Origin: Saprospiraceae bacterium
GTDB lineage: Bacteria > Bacteroidota > Bacteroidia > Chitinophagales > Saprospiraceae
Direction of reading: 5' to 3'
Length of the DNA stretch: 43,066 nt
Assembly: GCA_020629255.1 (NCBI GenBank)
Contig: JAHDDR010000010.1
Span: 1-43,066, forward strand
Every line of letters starts with the position of its first letter. Position 1 is the stretch's first letter. The notes beneath the pieces were generated by a model. That model was not told the origin of the DNA. It worked only from the letters and a program-made list of their open reading frames with translations, and searched no databases. A program made the translations under genes and the position numbers. Positions 17,941 to 25,379 of the stretch are shown piece after piece.

Positions 17941-17980
17941 TTTGTTTAACTTTTTTTGATTTTTGTTTAACTCTTGTTTA
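17941..17980 (+). repeat. Helically phased TTGTTTA direct repeats
   Basis: Three direct copies of a TTGTTTA core (TTTGTTTAAC 17941-17950, TTTGTTTAAC 17962-17971, CTTGTTTA 17973-17980) have their G bases at 17944, 17965 and 17976. The spacing is 21 and 11 bases, close to two and one helical turns. They bracket and overlap the sigma-gene promoter, as expected for regulator half-sites on one face of the DNA. Confidence 0.55.
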
Positions 17981-17986
17981 TATTTG
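17955..17986 (+). promoter_or_regulatory. Consensus Bacteroidota promoter of the ECF sigma gene
   Basis: TTTG (17955-17958), 20 bases, then TATATTTG (17979-17986) match the -33/-7 consensus with ideal spacing. Transcription would start near 17992, giving a leader of about 17 bases to ATG 18009. TTGTTTA repeats sit within the spacer and over the -7 box, so a bound regulator would control it directly. Confidence 0.65.
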
Positions 17987-18008
17987 AGATAACAAAAAAG
18001 TAGTTGTT

Positions 18009-18530
18009 ATGTCTGCAAGAGAGTTCAATAGTCAGTTCAATAGTATGTCTTCCATTCTATATTCTTTCGCTTATAATTTGACGAAGAATATAGAAGATGC
18101 TAAAGATTTGTATCAAGAAACGGCATTTAGGGCGATTTCAAATCGAGATAAGTTCAGACCGGGTACAAACTTGAAGGCTTGGTTGTTCACTATTATGAAG
18201 AATATCTTCATCAACAACTACCGAAAGAAAACGAAGGCAAGTACCATTATGGATTCTACGGATAATCTGTATTATATTAATTCGGGGAAGAATACCATCC
18301 ATAATGGAGGAGAGTCCAATATTATGATGAAAGAACTATGGGCTATGATCTCGAATTTGGAAGATGGTATCAGAATTCCTTTTGTTATGCATTATGAGGG
18401 GTTCAAATATCAGGAAATTGCTGAACATCTTAAATTACCATTGGGAACGGTGAAGAGTAGGATTTTCTTTGCCCGTAGAGAACTCAAAGATGTTATCCAT
18501 AAAAAATATCAAGGATTAGAAAGAGAGTAA
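18009..18530 (+). CDS. ECF-type RNA polymerase sigma-70 factor
   Basis: A 173-residue alternative sigma factor. Region 2 spans about 10-80 (SFAYNLTKNIEDAKDLYQETAFRA, then LKAWLFTIMKNIFINNYRK). Region 4 spans about 115-170, with the helix-turn-helix FKYQEIAEHLKLPLGTVKSRIFFARREL. No anti-sigma gene is adjacent. In Bacteroidota, MerR-ECF sigma pairs with this order often precede carotenoid genes (crtI, crtB), but here the next gene is an unrelated convergent T9SS gene. The ATG is preceded by a consensus promoter. A role in light or oxidative-stress response is inference from that comparison. Confidence 0.93.
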   Translation: MSAREFNSQFNSMSSILYSFAYNLTKNIEDAKDLYQETAFRAISNRDKFRPGTNLKAWLFTIMKNIFINNYRKKTKASTIMDSTDNLYYINSGKNTIHNGGESNIMMKELWAMISNLEDGIRIPFVMHYEGFKYQEIAEHLKLPLGTVKSRIFFARRELKDVIHKKYQGLERE

Positions 18531-18542
18531 GATAAAGGAAAG

Positions 18543-18570
18543 GGAAAATCAGTAAAAGGTTTTCCTTTTT
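18543..18570 (+). terminator. Weak terminator after the sigma gene
   Basis: GGAAAA (18543-18548) and TTTTCC (18560-18565) form a 6-bp AT-rich stem followed by five T. It is weak, but placed correctly between convergent genes. Confidence 0.4.
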
Positions 18571-19872
18571 CTATCTAATGGAATTTAGGGTATAAGCTGC
18601 GATGGCTTGATCGTACCTGGAACCAAAAGGGGTATAATAAACTAAAATGGTATAATCATTATCGGTTTCGTGATGGTTTCCTTCTGTTTCGGAAAAATCG
18701 ATCTTTTCTGTACCCTTGGGCACATAAGCATACATATAGTTATAATATCCGTTTTTCAAGAAAACCGATGTTTCATAACTTTGGGTTTCCTCATTGTAGA
18801 CCATTCTGTATTGATCCATGAGTTGCCAGTCGGTTAATTTACCATACACATAAAGTTGCCCCTTTTCATAAGGTTCATCTCTATACATACTGAATGTAGT
18901 TAAGGCATAATCTCCTCGTATCCGACTATCATCCTCATCCATATTCTGGATGAAATAATTGCCATTGATATCTTTATTGAAAAGATAGGGGAGGGTAGAA
19001 CGTTCTTGTTCTACTTTTAGAATTACATCCGTACCATCCCTGTTCTGATAAATATCTTGCACCTTATCGGTTCCGAACCGGAAACTCCTCAAATCCAAAT
19101 GCCTGAATTCTTTCATGCCGGGAAAAACAATTTTCCCTTGATAATCGTACTCCAATTTTTCCCCTTTTACAAACATGGGTTTGATATCGGAAATCATACC
19201 CGACCAATTGCCATTCTGAAGAATGGAAACAGAAACTTCCTGTTTGGGATTCTGGATAGGAAAACCTTCATGATCAATAAAGAAATCCAACTCTTGGTGA
19301 GTGTCCATTTTTCCGATTTCATAAGCACGGGTAATCTGTGCATTAATTCTGATTTTCGAATCCACGACAGTAAATCTTCTTGTAATGACCAAGTCGTCCA
19401 CACCTTGATCAGTATAAATCTTTAAAATATAATTACCTGAAAGGGTCCATCGCATTTGTTCATTGGGAAGCATGAGTTCATAATGGGTGAAGGGTTGTAA
19501 AGTATTGGAAGAATATTCATAATTGTCTATTTCTTCTTCGCTGAACCCCTCGATATAATCCAGTTCGGATAAATCTTCTGTCGGTTTCCAATTTTTATCA
19601 CAATGGACAATGGTATAATAAAAATCTTTGACATCAGCATCCAAGTCGTCAAAACTCAATAACAATCTTCCATCTGTAATATCAATGATGGGCATCGTCA
19701 AATCTGCACCCATGATATTAAATTTAACCGAAGCAATGTAATCCTTATAAATGGCATCCTCATACTGGATAAAAGAAGAGGAAACATATTCTGATTCTTC
19801 ATTGCTTTTTTCTTGGGCAAAGGAAGGAAGGAAAAAGGATGTCAGCATTAAAATCAAAAATACCTGTCGCAT
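18571..19872 (-). CDS. DUF5103 / type IX secretion plug protein
   Basis: A 433-residue secreted protein of the DUF5103 family. A member in Flavobacterium johnsoniae plugs the SprA translocon pore between export events. A signal peptide ends at SFAQ (about residue 20). The N-terminal half carries the family sequence DGRLLLSFDDLDADVKDFYYTIVHCDKNWKPTEDLSELDY (about 66-105), followed by beta-sandwich-like strands. The C-terminus contains YNYMYAYVPKG and ends in YDQAIAAYTLNS. It sits apart from other core T9SS genes here but fits the PorP/SprF protein and the two sorting-domain proteins in this window. Confidence 0.88.
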   Translation of the reverse strand: MRQVFLILMLTSFFLPSFAQEKSNEESEYVSSSFIQYEDAIYKDYIASVKFNIMGADLTMPIIDITDGRLLLSFDDLDADVKDFYYTIVHCDKNWKPTEDLSELDYIEGFSEEEIDNYEYSSNTLQPFTHYELMLPNEQMRWTLSGNYILKIYTDQGVDDLVITRRFTVVDSKIRINAQITRAYEIGKMDTHQELDFFIDHEGFPIQNPKQEVSVSILQNGNWSGMISDIKPMFVKGEKLEYDYQGKIVFPGMKEFRHLDLRSFRFGTDKVQDIYQNRDGTDVILKVEQERSTLPYLFNKDINGNYFIQNMDEDDSRIRGDYALTTFSMYRDEPYEKGQLYVYGKLTDWQLMDQYRMVYNEETQSYETSVFLKNGYYNYMYAYVPKGTEKIDFSETEGNHHETDNDYTILVYYTPFGSRYDQAIAAYTLNSIR

Positions 19873-19953
19873 GAAAGAGTTTTTGTCCTACAAAGAAAAC
19901 GAATCTTTGGATGAGAAAGTGTTGTGGAAATCTTATTTTTAGTTGGATGAAAC

Positions 19954-19988
19954 ACAAAGCCCCGAAGGAACTTCCTCCGGGGCTTTGT
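19954..19988. terminator. Hairpin terminator between E1 and plug-protein genes
   Basis: ACAAAGCCCCG (19954-19964) pairs with CGGGGCTTTGT (19978-19988), with further partial pairing inside. The GC-rich stem lacks a long T run on either side. It most likely ends the E1 transcript (minus strand), whose stop codon is 17 bases away. Confidence 0.65.
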
Positions 19989-20004
19989 CAGAATGGTCAA
20001 TGGA

Positions 20005-22002
20005 TTACCATTGCATCAACCATTTCGCTTTTTCAATAAATCGTTCTACAGGAAGAAAATCCTTTTCTAGAACCGGTGAAAAAGGAACCGGAGTATCCAA
20101 ACTCGCCACCCGTACAACCGGACCATCCAAATGCTCGAAGAGATGTTCGGAAATATGGGCGGAAATTTCTCCTCCAATTCCTCCAAACATACAATCTTCA
20201 TGTAGAATAATGACTTTGTTCGTCTTTTTTACCGTTTTGTGGATGGCATCATAATCCAAAGGTTGGAGAGAACGGAGATCCAGAACCTCCATATCTATAC
20301 CAGTTTGTTCGGCAGCAGCCAAGGCCCAATGTACGCCGGTACCATAAGTAATGACAGAAAGATCGTTCCCTTCACGAACCGTTTTCGCCTTTCCGATTTC
20401 GATGGTATAGTAGCCATCTGGAACTTCTTCGGTCACACTTCGATACAATCCTTTATGTTCGAAAAACATCACTGGGTTAGGGTCTTCGAAAGAAGCGAGT
20501 AAAAGACCTTTGGCGTCGTAAGGATTACTCGGATAGATGACTTTTAATCCGGGCGTATGGGTAAACCACGCTTCGTTGGTTTGTGAGTGGAACGGACCTG
20601 CCGCCATCCCTCCGCCACAAGGCATTCGGACAACCACATCGGCATTCTGCCCCCAACGATAATGGATTTTTGCTAGATTATTGATGATTTGGTTGAAGCC
20701 ACAAGTAACGAAATCAGCGAACTGCATTTCTACCATCGCTTTCCATTTATTGATACTCAATCCCAATCCAATTCCGACAATAGCACTTTCACAAAGAGGC
20801 GTATTTCTTACTCTTCCACTTCCAAATTCCTCCATGAAACCATCCGTCACTTTGAAGACTCCACCATAATCGGCGATATCCTGCCCCATTAAAACCAAAT
20901 TATCATGCTTTCGCATGGCTAATTTCAAACCATCCGAAATAGCATCGATGAATCTTTTTTCTGATTTAGAGCCTTCGGCAATACTGGGTATAAAATGATG
21001 GGGAGCAAAGACATCCGCTATCTCTTTATTGGTATCTGATTCCAAAGAAGGTTGTTCATCAGCGATTTTCAATCCTCTTTCAATTTCCCCTTTGATGTCT
21101 GCTTTATATTGTTCTATTTTTTCTCCGGTCAATATACCTTCTTTGACAAGGAAAGCTTCAAAATTGAGGACCGGATCTTTGGGACCCCATTCATCGAACA
21201 AAGCCTTGGGGACATATTTCGTACCCGATGCTTCCTCATGTCCCCGCATACGGAAGGTCTTGCATTCTACTAATATCGGACGTGGATTTTCACGCAAATC
21301 ATCAGCTAGCGTACTAATGGTTTCGTAGACTTCCAGAACATTATTGCCATCAATTTCCATGGCTTCCATGCCGTAGCCATAACCTCGATCCGCCAAGCGG
21401 ATGCAATTGTATTGTTCGCTGGAAGGAGTGGATAAACCATAGCCATTGTTTTCGATCACAAAAATGACAGGGAGTTTCCAAACTGATGCTACATTGAGTG
21501 CCTCATGGAAATCGCCTTCGCTTGTGCCGCCCTCTCCGGTAAATGCTACGGAAACTTTAGGCTTTCCTTCTAATTTGTAAGATAAAGCAACACCACTGGA
21601 TAATGCTAGTTGTGGACCCAGATGGGAAATCATGCCAACAATGTGATAGTCATTCGTTCCGAAATGGAAGGAACGATCTCTTCCATTTGTAAATCCTAGT
21701 GATTTTCCTTGCCATTGGCAGAATAATCTTTCTAAGGGAATACCTCTAGAGGTAAAAACACCTAGATTGCGATGCATGGGAAAGATATATTCATCATCTT
21801 GTAAGGCGGTGGTCACTCCGACAGAAATGGCTTCTTGCCCGATACCGGAAAACCATTTGCTGATTTTTCCTTGGCGGAGTAGTTTCAGCATTTTCTCCTC
21901 GATCATTCTTGGCTTCAAAAGTCTGAGGTAGAGCAATTTTAATTGCTCGTCTGTATATTTTTTCCTTTTGAATTTTATGTTGGATTTGGTTATTGACAAC
22001 AT
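20005..22002 (-). CDS. Fused E1 alpha/beta subunit of 2-oxoacid dehydrogenase (branched-chain or pyruvate type)
   Basis: The thiamine-diphosphate-dependent E1 decarboxylase of a 2-oxoacid dehydrogenase complex, with alpha and beta subunits in one 665-residue chain. The alpha part (about 1-335) has the ThDP motif GEGGTSEGDFHEALNVAS at about 153-170 and continues to ENNGYGLS. The beta part (about 345-665) starts KRFIDAISDGLKLAM, followed by LMGQDIADYGGVFKVT and RMPCGGG. The phosphorylation-loop-like SFHFGTNDYH and overall pattern fit branched-chain 2-oxoacid E1, which in Bacteroidota feeds iso-fatty-acid synthesis; pyruvate cannot be excluded. E2 and E3 are not adjacent. A TACCTTTG promoter element lies about 29 bases upstream. 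Confidence 0.92.
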   Translation of the reverse strand: MLSITKSNIKFKRKKYTDEQLKLLYLRLLKPRMIEEKMLKLLRQGKISKWFSGIGQEAISVGVTTALQDDEYIFPMHRNLGVFTSRGIPLERLFCQWQGKSLGFTNGRDRSFHFGTNDYHIVGMISHLGPQLALSSGVALSYKLEGKPKVSVAFTGEGGTSEGDFHEALNVASVWKLPVIFVIENNGYGLSTPSSEQYNCIRLADRGYGYGMEAMEIDGNNVLEVYETISTLADDLRENPRPILVECKTFRMRGHEEASGTKYVPKALFDEWGPKDPVLNFEAFLVKEGILTGEKIEQYKADIKGEIERGLKIADEQPSLESDTNKEIADVFAPHHFIPSIAEGSKSEKRFIDAISDGLKLAMRKHDNLVLMGQDIADYGGVFKVTDGFMEEFGSGRVRNTPLCESAIVGIGLGLSINKWKAMVEMQFADFVTCGFNQIINNLAKIHYRWGQNADVVVRMPCGGGMAAGPFHSQTNEAWFTHTPGLKVIYPSNPYDAKGLLLASFEDPNPVMFFEHKGLYRSVTEEVPDGYYTIEIGKAKTVREGNDLSVITYGTGVHWALAAAEQTGIDMEVLDLRSLQPLDYDAIHKTVKKTNKVIILHEDCMFGGIGGEISAHISEHLFEHLDGPVVRVASLDTPVPFSPVLEKDFLPVERFIEKAKWLMQW

Positions 22003-22030
22003 CAGAAATAAGGTTTGTTATGAATAGGGA

Positions 22031-22038
22031 CAAAGGTA
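22031..22038 (-). promoter_or_regulatory. -7 element (TACCTTTG) for the E1 gene
   Basis: The minus strand reads TACCTTTG. A minus-strand TTG lies 23 bases further upstream (22062-22064 on the plus strand), within the range reported for Flavobacteria. The leader would be about 23 bases. Confidence 0.5.
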
Positions 22039-22081
22039 AGCCTATTCGCTACATTAATCTACAAGAATGGATAAAAAAGAA

Positions 22082-22113
22082 AACCCGTATCCAAAGGGGG
22101 AAGGATACGGGTT
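22082..22113 (-). terminator. Rho-independent terminator of the 80-residue protein gene
   Basis: Perfect 11-bp arms AACCCGTATCC (22082-22092) and GGATACGGGTT (22103-22113) enclose a 10-base loop. On the minus strand they are followed by TTCTTTTTT. It lies just downstream of the 80-residue ORF. Confidence 0.9.
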
Positions 22114-22134
22114 GATTGAACCAGAAAAATATTT

Positions 22135-22377
22135 TTAGCACGTTTCCAACGCAGTGGTGGCACTGTGCCCCAAAATATTTTTAATGGTATTTGTTGAAGG
22201 AGAAAAAGTAACTTTAGGTAACTCTTGAATGGTTTCCTTAAGCATCTTGTATTCTTCTTTTAGAGAATAATTCCTACTAATGGCAGATGCCATTTGAATG
22301 GATTCCCTAGCAGAAGTCTCCTTGTAAATAAATCGTAATAAATCTTCAGAAGTGTAAGTATTTTGAATCATACGCAA
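22135..22377 (-). CDS. Small conserved-looking protein of unknown function (80 aa)
   Basis: The product is an 80-residue soluble protein, helical in its first 50 residues (YTSEDLLRFIYKETS, then SLKEEYKMLKETIQELP), ending in a Ser/Thr-rich stretch and a C-terminal Cys. There is no signal peptide or transmembrane segment. It resembles small Bacteroidota proteins of the same size and start that have no assigned role; I do not recognise a named family. A well-formed terminator directly downstream supports it as a real gene. Met3 (22371) is an equally good start. Confidence 0.7.
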   Translation of the reverse strand: MRMIQNTYTSEDLLRFIYKETSARESIQMASAISRNYSLKEEYKMLKETIQELPKVTFSPSTNTIKNILGHSATTALETC

Positions 22378-22440
22378 AAAATATGGTTTACTTAAAAAAT
22401 AACAAGTGTTAGTTTATCTGTGCAATTACCATATAAACAT

Positions 22441-22471
22441 ATCAAGCCAGACAATTATTGTCTGGCTTGAT
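22441..22471. terminator. Perfect 14-bp hairpin, probable terminator
   Basis: ATCAAGCCAGACAA (22441-22454) and TTGTCTGGCTTGAT (22458-22471) are perfect complements around a three-base loop. It lies 43 bases past the DUF2147 stop and likely ends that minus-strand transcript, though the tail after it is only moderately T-rich. It could also be a regulatory palindrome. Confidence 0.65.
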
Positions 22472-22513
22472 AAAAAAATGACGTATGATGTGTTAAAGTT
22501 GAGACTTCTTGTT

Positions 22514-22948
22514 TTAGTTCATGCGGTACCAATATTGGGTTCGACCCAAAGCGGCAACACCTATATATCCTCTCACTTTTAATTTGTCTTGACCTTTTAG
22601 CTCAATATAACATTTATAGGATTTACCATTTTCGGGGTCAGTAATAGTTCCTCCGGTATAGTAATCTCCTTTTGGTTTCAAGTTTTCTAGAATGACTAAA
22701 CCTTCGATGGGTTGATCTTTTTTATCACCAGTGCATTTTTCACAAACAGATCCTTTTTTGTCTGCATCTAGGATTTCAATAACCTTTCCATAAAGTTTTC
22801 CATCTTCCTCATAGATTTCCAAATATGATTTGGCTTCATTGGTATTGTCATCTATAGTTTTCCAAGTTCCGACATATGAATTTTGGGCGAAAGTGAAAGA
22901 CACAAGTGTCATAAAAAACAAAGTAAGAGCTACGTGCTGAAATTTCAT
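22514..22948 (-). CDS. Exported DUF2147 domain protein
   Basis: A small secreted protein of 144 residues. A signal peptide ends at TFAQ (residue 22). The DUF2147 beta-barrel-like domain covers the rest: YVGTWKTIDDN at its start, LYGKVIEI, GGTITDPENGKSYKCYIEL, and LKVRGYIGVAALGRTQYWYR at the end. The signature RGYIG..GRTQYW is clear. A CEKC pair near residues 69-72 is usual in Bacteroidota members. The function is unknown; the family is lipocalin-like in shape and often lies near metabolic genes. It has its own hairpin terminator and probably stands alone. Confidence 0.9.
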   Translation of the reverse strand: MKFQHVALTLFFMTLVSFTFAQNSYVGTWKTIDDNTNEAKSYLEIYEEDGKLYGKVIEILDADKKGSVCEKCTGDKKDQPIEGLVILENLKPKGDYYTGGTITDPENGKSYKCYIELKGQDKLKVRGYIGVAALGRTQYWYRMN

Positions 22949-23002
22949 TTTAGAATGAGTTTATGAAAAAAATAAATTATCCGAGCTTAAAATTAGGTAT
23001 TT

Positions 23003-23040
23003 TCATACTTGTATGATCTTTTATTCTGATGTTTAACATC
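23003..23040. promoter_or_regulatory. Two short palindromes in a divergent promoter region
   Basis: TCATACTTGTATGA (23003-23016) and GATGTTTAACATC (23028-23040) are each perfect short inverted repeats, 11 bases apart, in the 211-base gap between DUF2147 (-) and the unknown gene at 23160 (+). They may be operator sites. No -7 consensus is seen beside them. Confidence 0.25.
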
Positions 23041-23159
23041 AATATAACAATGCATTATGGACTCTTGGTAGTTTTGATTTGAAAAACAGAAACTTTTTCT
23101 TGATGTTTGTATACGAAAAGCTTAAGGCATTTAATCAATCATCAAACCATTAATTGACA

Positions 23160-23717
23160 ATGAATAATAACGATCTTTCGAATTTGAAAAGGAGAGTAGA
23201 ACAATATAAAGAGATTTTATCCAATACGAGGGCTTACAGAACGACATGGAAGGAAAGCCTACGGGATGAAATTGTAGGATTGTTGAAAAAAATGTCTGAG
23301 GAAACAGGATTAGGGGCAGAAGTCGAAGTTAAATCGGATTTAGAAAATCTAGAAGCTATTGTTCTTTCTTTGGGTGATTCAAAGAGTGGCATGTATCAAC
23401 AAGTGAGTGATGATATTAAACGGCACATGATTAAAAATAATGGTGCTTTGATTTATCAGCAATTATTCAATGGTAAGATAATGGTATTGATTAATTATCC
23501 ATTCATCGAAGGATACGGACAACCGGCACCCCCAAAAACGGTAGCTATTTATAGACCAGAAGAATTAAAAACACCCTTCTTTGTCCGACATATGGAAGAA
23601 TTCATTGGTGAAATTACCAATTGGGAAGATTATGATGATGATGAACCCAACAAACGATTAGGTTTTGAGCTGAATTTTAATACGGCAAGATTGGAAGATC
23701 ATCCTGAAGCAAGTTAA
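23160..23717 (+). CDS. Conserved-looking cytoplasmic protein of unknown function (185 aa)
   Basis: A soluble protein with an N-terminal coiled-coil-like helix (about 5-35, NDLSNLKRRVEQYKEI and on), a central alpha/beta part (about 50-140), and an acidic stretch DYDDDEP near residue 160. No signal peptide or catalytic motif is visible. The first ORF codon is TTG 23154; ATG 23160, two codons on, is preferred. Its stop overlaps the tail of the next gene on the opposite strand by four bases. I do not recognise the family. Segments such as GALIYQQLFNGKIMVLINYPFIE look like a folded, conserved core. Confidence 0.75.
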   Translation: MNNNDLSNLKRRVEQYKEILSNTRAYRTTWKESLRDEIVGLLKKMSEETGLGAEVEVKSDLENLEAIVLSLGDSKSGMYQQVSDDIKRHMIKNNGALIYQQLFNGKIMVLINYPFIEGYGQPAPPKTVAIYRPEELKTPFFVRHMEEFIGEITNWEDYDDDEPNKRLGFELNFNTARLEDHPEAS

Positions 23718-24259
23718 AAGATCATGACTGGTTTTTGAGTTGTTTTCAGAAAAGATGCTAAGATATCTAGGTTCAAATTATCCATCTCGAACATGCCATG
23801 TGTGATGTAAGGAAGGCTAATCAAATCATAATTATTTATAATTTCTGGATTGGTCAAGGGATCGAGTATTAAACGATCCATAAATCTAATATTTTCATAT
23901 TGTAGCAAACTATTGATTTTATCCTTTGGGATGAAACCCTCTTTTGATAAACTGATAGCCCTGTATCTGAAAAAAACATCAATGTCTCCTTGTTGATCCT
24001 GGACTAGTTTTGCCAAAGATGAAATATTCTCTACATTAGGAAAGTAGCCACTCATGATGTAACATACGTGTTCTAATGAAGTTAACGTTGCTCCTTTAGG
24101 CAGAAAAATAGGAGTGAAATCTGAGCCAAGTTTGTTGTTGAGTAGATCCGACAATAGTTCATCAATACATTGATAAATAGCAAATCGCCGATGGGTGGCA
24201 TGAGTGGCTAAAAATGATTTTTCCCACTCACGCTGATAAGAATAGGTGGTGCGTAACAT
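23714..24259 (-). CDS. Unknown protein (181 aa), convergent with its neighbour
   Basis: A soluble protein of 181 residues with no signal peptide or transmembrane segment. Helical segments dominate (EWEKSFLATHATHRRFAIYQCIDELLSDLL near 11-38). I recognise no motif. The start ATG 24259 (MLRTTYSYQREW) is well placed. A GGGTAATATAACCC near-palindrome and a nearby GGGTAAAA lie about 25-60 bases upstream and may mark its promoter region. The 3' ends of this gene and the preceding plus-strand gene overlap by four bases. Confidence 0.65.
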   Translation of the reverse strand: MLRTTYSYQREWEKSFLATHATHRRFAIYQCIDELLSDLLNNKLGSDFTPIFLPKGATLTSLEHVCYIMSGYFPNVENISSLAKLVQDQQGDIDVFFRYRAISLSKEGFIPKDKINSLLQYENIRFMDRLILDPLTNPEIINNYDLISLPYITHGMFEMDNLNLDILASFLKTTQKPVMIF

Positions 24260-24431
24260 ATGGTCATGTTTTTCATGGTGTGGGTAATATAACCCAGCCT
24301 ATCGGGTAAAATAGGTAAAAAGAGTACTGTGTGTTAATCAGCCTTCTCTCCTATGATCAAGTCGGGAATTATAAGATTGTACTCTCTTTTTATTGGAAAG
24401 TTACACTTTGTTTTTTTTAAATGTGACAGAT

Positions 24432-24468
24432 AAAAAACTAGATATTGGTGTTGAATATCTAGTTTTTT
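24432..24468. terminator. Bidirectional-type terminator after the NHL gene
   Basis: AAAAAACTAGATATT (24432-24446) and AATATCTAGTTTTTT (24454-24468) form a perfect 15-bp stem with a seven-base loop and T runs in both directions. It ends the NHL-repeat lipoprotein transcript on the minus strand. Confidence 0.88.
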
Positions 24469-24501
24469 ATTCATGTTATTTAGTAAAAAAATATTGATTC
24501 T

Positions 24502-25308
24502 TTATTTAAAGATGCAGATGCTTTTTCCTTTATAATTAAGAACATAAAGTTGTTGGCCAACTATTAAAGCATCAGTAGGTTTATTCAACCCTGTATCTAT
24601 AATTTGCTCTATGGTTCCGTTTGTATCATAGACCAAAAGTCTGTCATGTTCAAAATCTGTAACAAAGATTTGCTGATCACCAACATAAATTCCTGTAGAA
24701 GCATTCATTTTTTCTTTTTTACCGAAAGTATGTAAGAATTTTCCATCCTTATTAAAAACTTGAACTCGATGATTATAGGCATCAGCAACATAAATCTTAT
24801 CCGAAGTGATTTGTAAATCCGTAGGATAATGGAACTCGCCATCTTCCTTTCCCTTTTTGCCTATACTGATCCATTCTTGTCCATCAAAATATAAGATTCG
24901 GTGATGGTAGAAATCGGCAATTCCGATTTCTTCTTTCCAAATGGAAATACTTGCCGGAGCATCGAGACTATCCTGGATCTCAAGGGATGTTATATTTGCT
25001 TGATGATAAATTTTGATTTCATCGGAACCATATTCTGGGATATATACTTTTCCTTCCGATTCATCCAAATGCATAGGTCTTTCAAAATTTCCTATGATTT
25101 CTTTCTTCCGAAAATCTTTGGAATAGCGATACACTTTATTGTTGTCGCCATCTGCTATCCAAAACAATCCCCCATCGTCTTTCGAAAAGGCTATGCCGAT
25201 AGGTGTAATGTCATCTAAAAGGATTTCTTCTACCATCTGCCATTCTTTAGAAGATTGACAAGACCATAGTGTTAAATTGATACATAAAAAAAGCAGCAGA
25301 TTTTTCAT
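24502..25308 (-). CDS. NHL-repeat beta-propeller lipoprotein
   Basis: An exported lipoprotein of 268 residues. The signal sequence ends in LWSC, a lipobox with Cys17. The rest is a beta-propeller of about six NHL-like blades. The clearest are GEFHYPTDLQITSDKIYVADAYNHRVQVF (about 158-186) and the following TGIYVGDQQIFVTDFEHDRLLVYD; earlier blades read GLFWIADGDNNKVYRY and KVYIPEYGSDEIKIY. Such propellers usually bind a ligand or protein partner; no catalytic residues are seen. It probably forms a single-gene transcript. Confidence 0.88.
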   Translation of the reverse strand: MKNLLLFLCINLTLWSCQSSKEWQMVEEILLDDITPIGIAFSKDDGGLFWIADGDNNKVYRYSKDFRKKEIIGNFERPMHLDESEGKVYIPEYGSDEIKIYHQANITSLEIQDSLDAPASISIWKEEIGIADFYHHRILYFDGQEWISIGKKGKEDGEFHYPTDLQITSDKIYVADAYNHRVQVFNKDGKFLHTFGKKEKMNASTGIYVGDQQIFVTDFEHDRLLVYDTNGTIEQIIDTGLNKPTDALIVGQQLYVLNYKGKSICIFK

Positions 25309-25325
25309 AATGCGGTATTTAAAAA

Positions 25326-25348
25326 AGGTCGGGAATAAATCCCGACCT
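25326..25348 (-). terminator. Rho-independent terminator of the metal-protein operon
   Basis: AGGTCGGGA (25326-25334) pairs with TCCCGACCT (25340-25348) around a five-base loop. On the minus strand a TTTTT run follows. It lies about 30 bases past the double-HMA gene stop codon. Confidence 0.88.
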
Positions 25349-25379
25349 CAAATGTGTGATTTGTAATAACATCTAATAA

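Noticed and set aside
19943-20254. A 103-codon plus-strand ORF over the E1 3' end
   Set aside because: It spans the terminator hairpin and is antisense to the conserved E1 beta domain.
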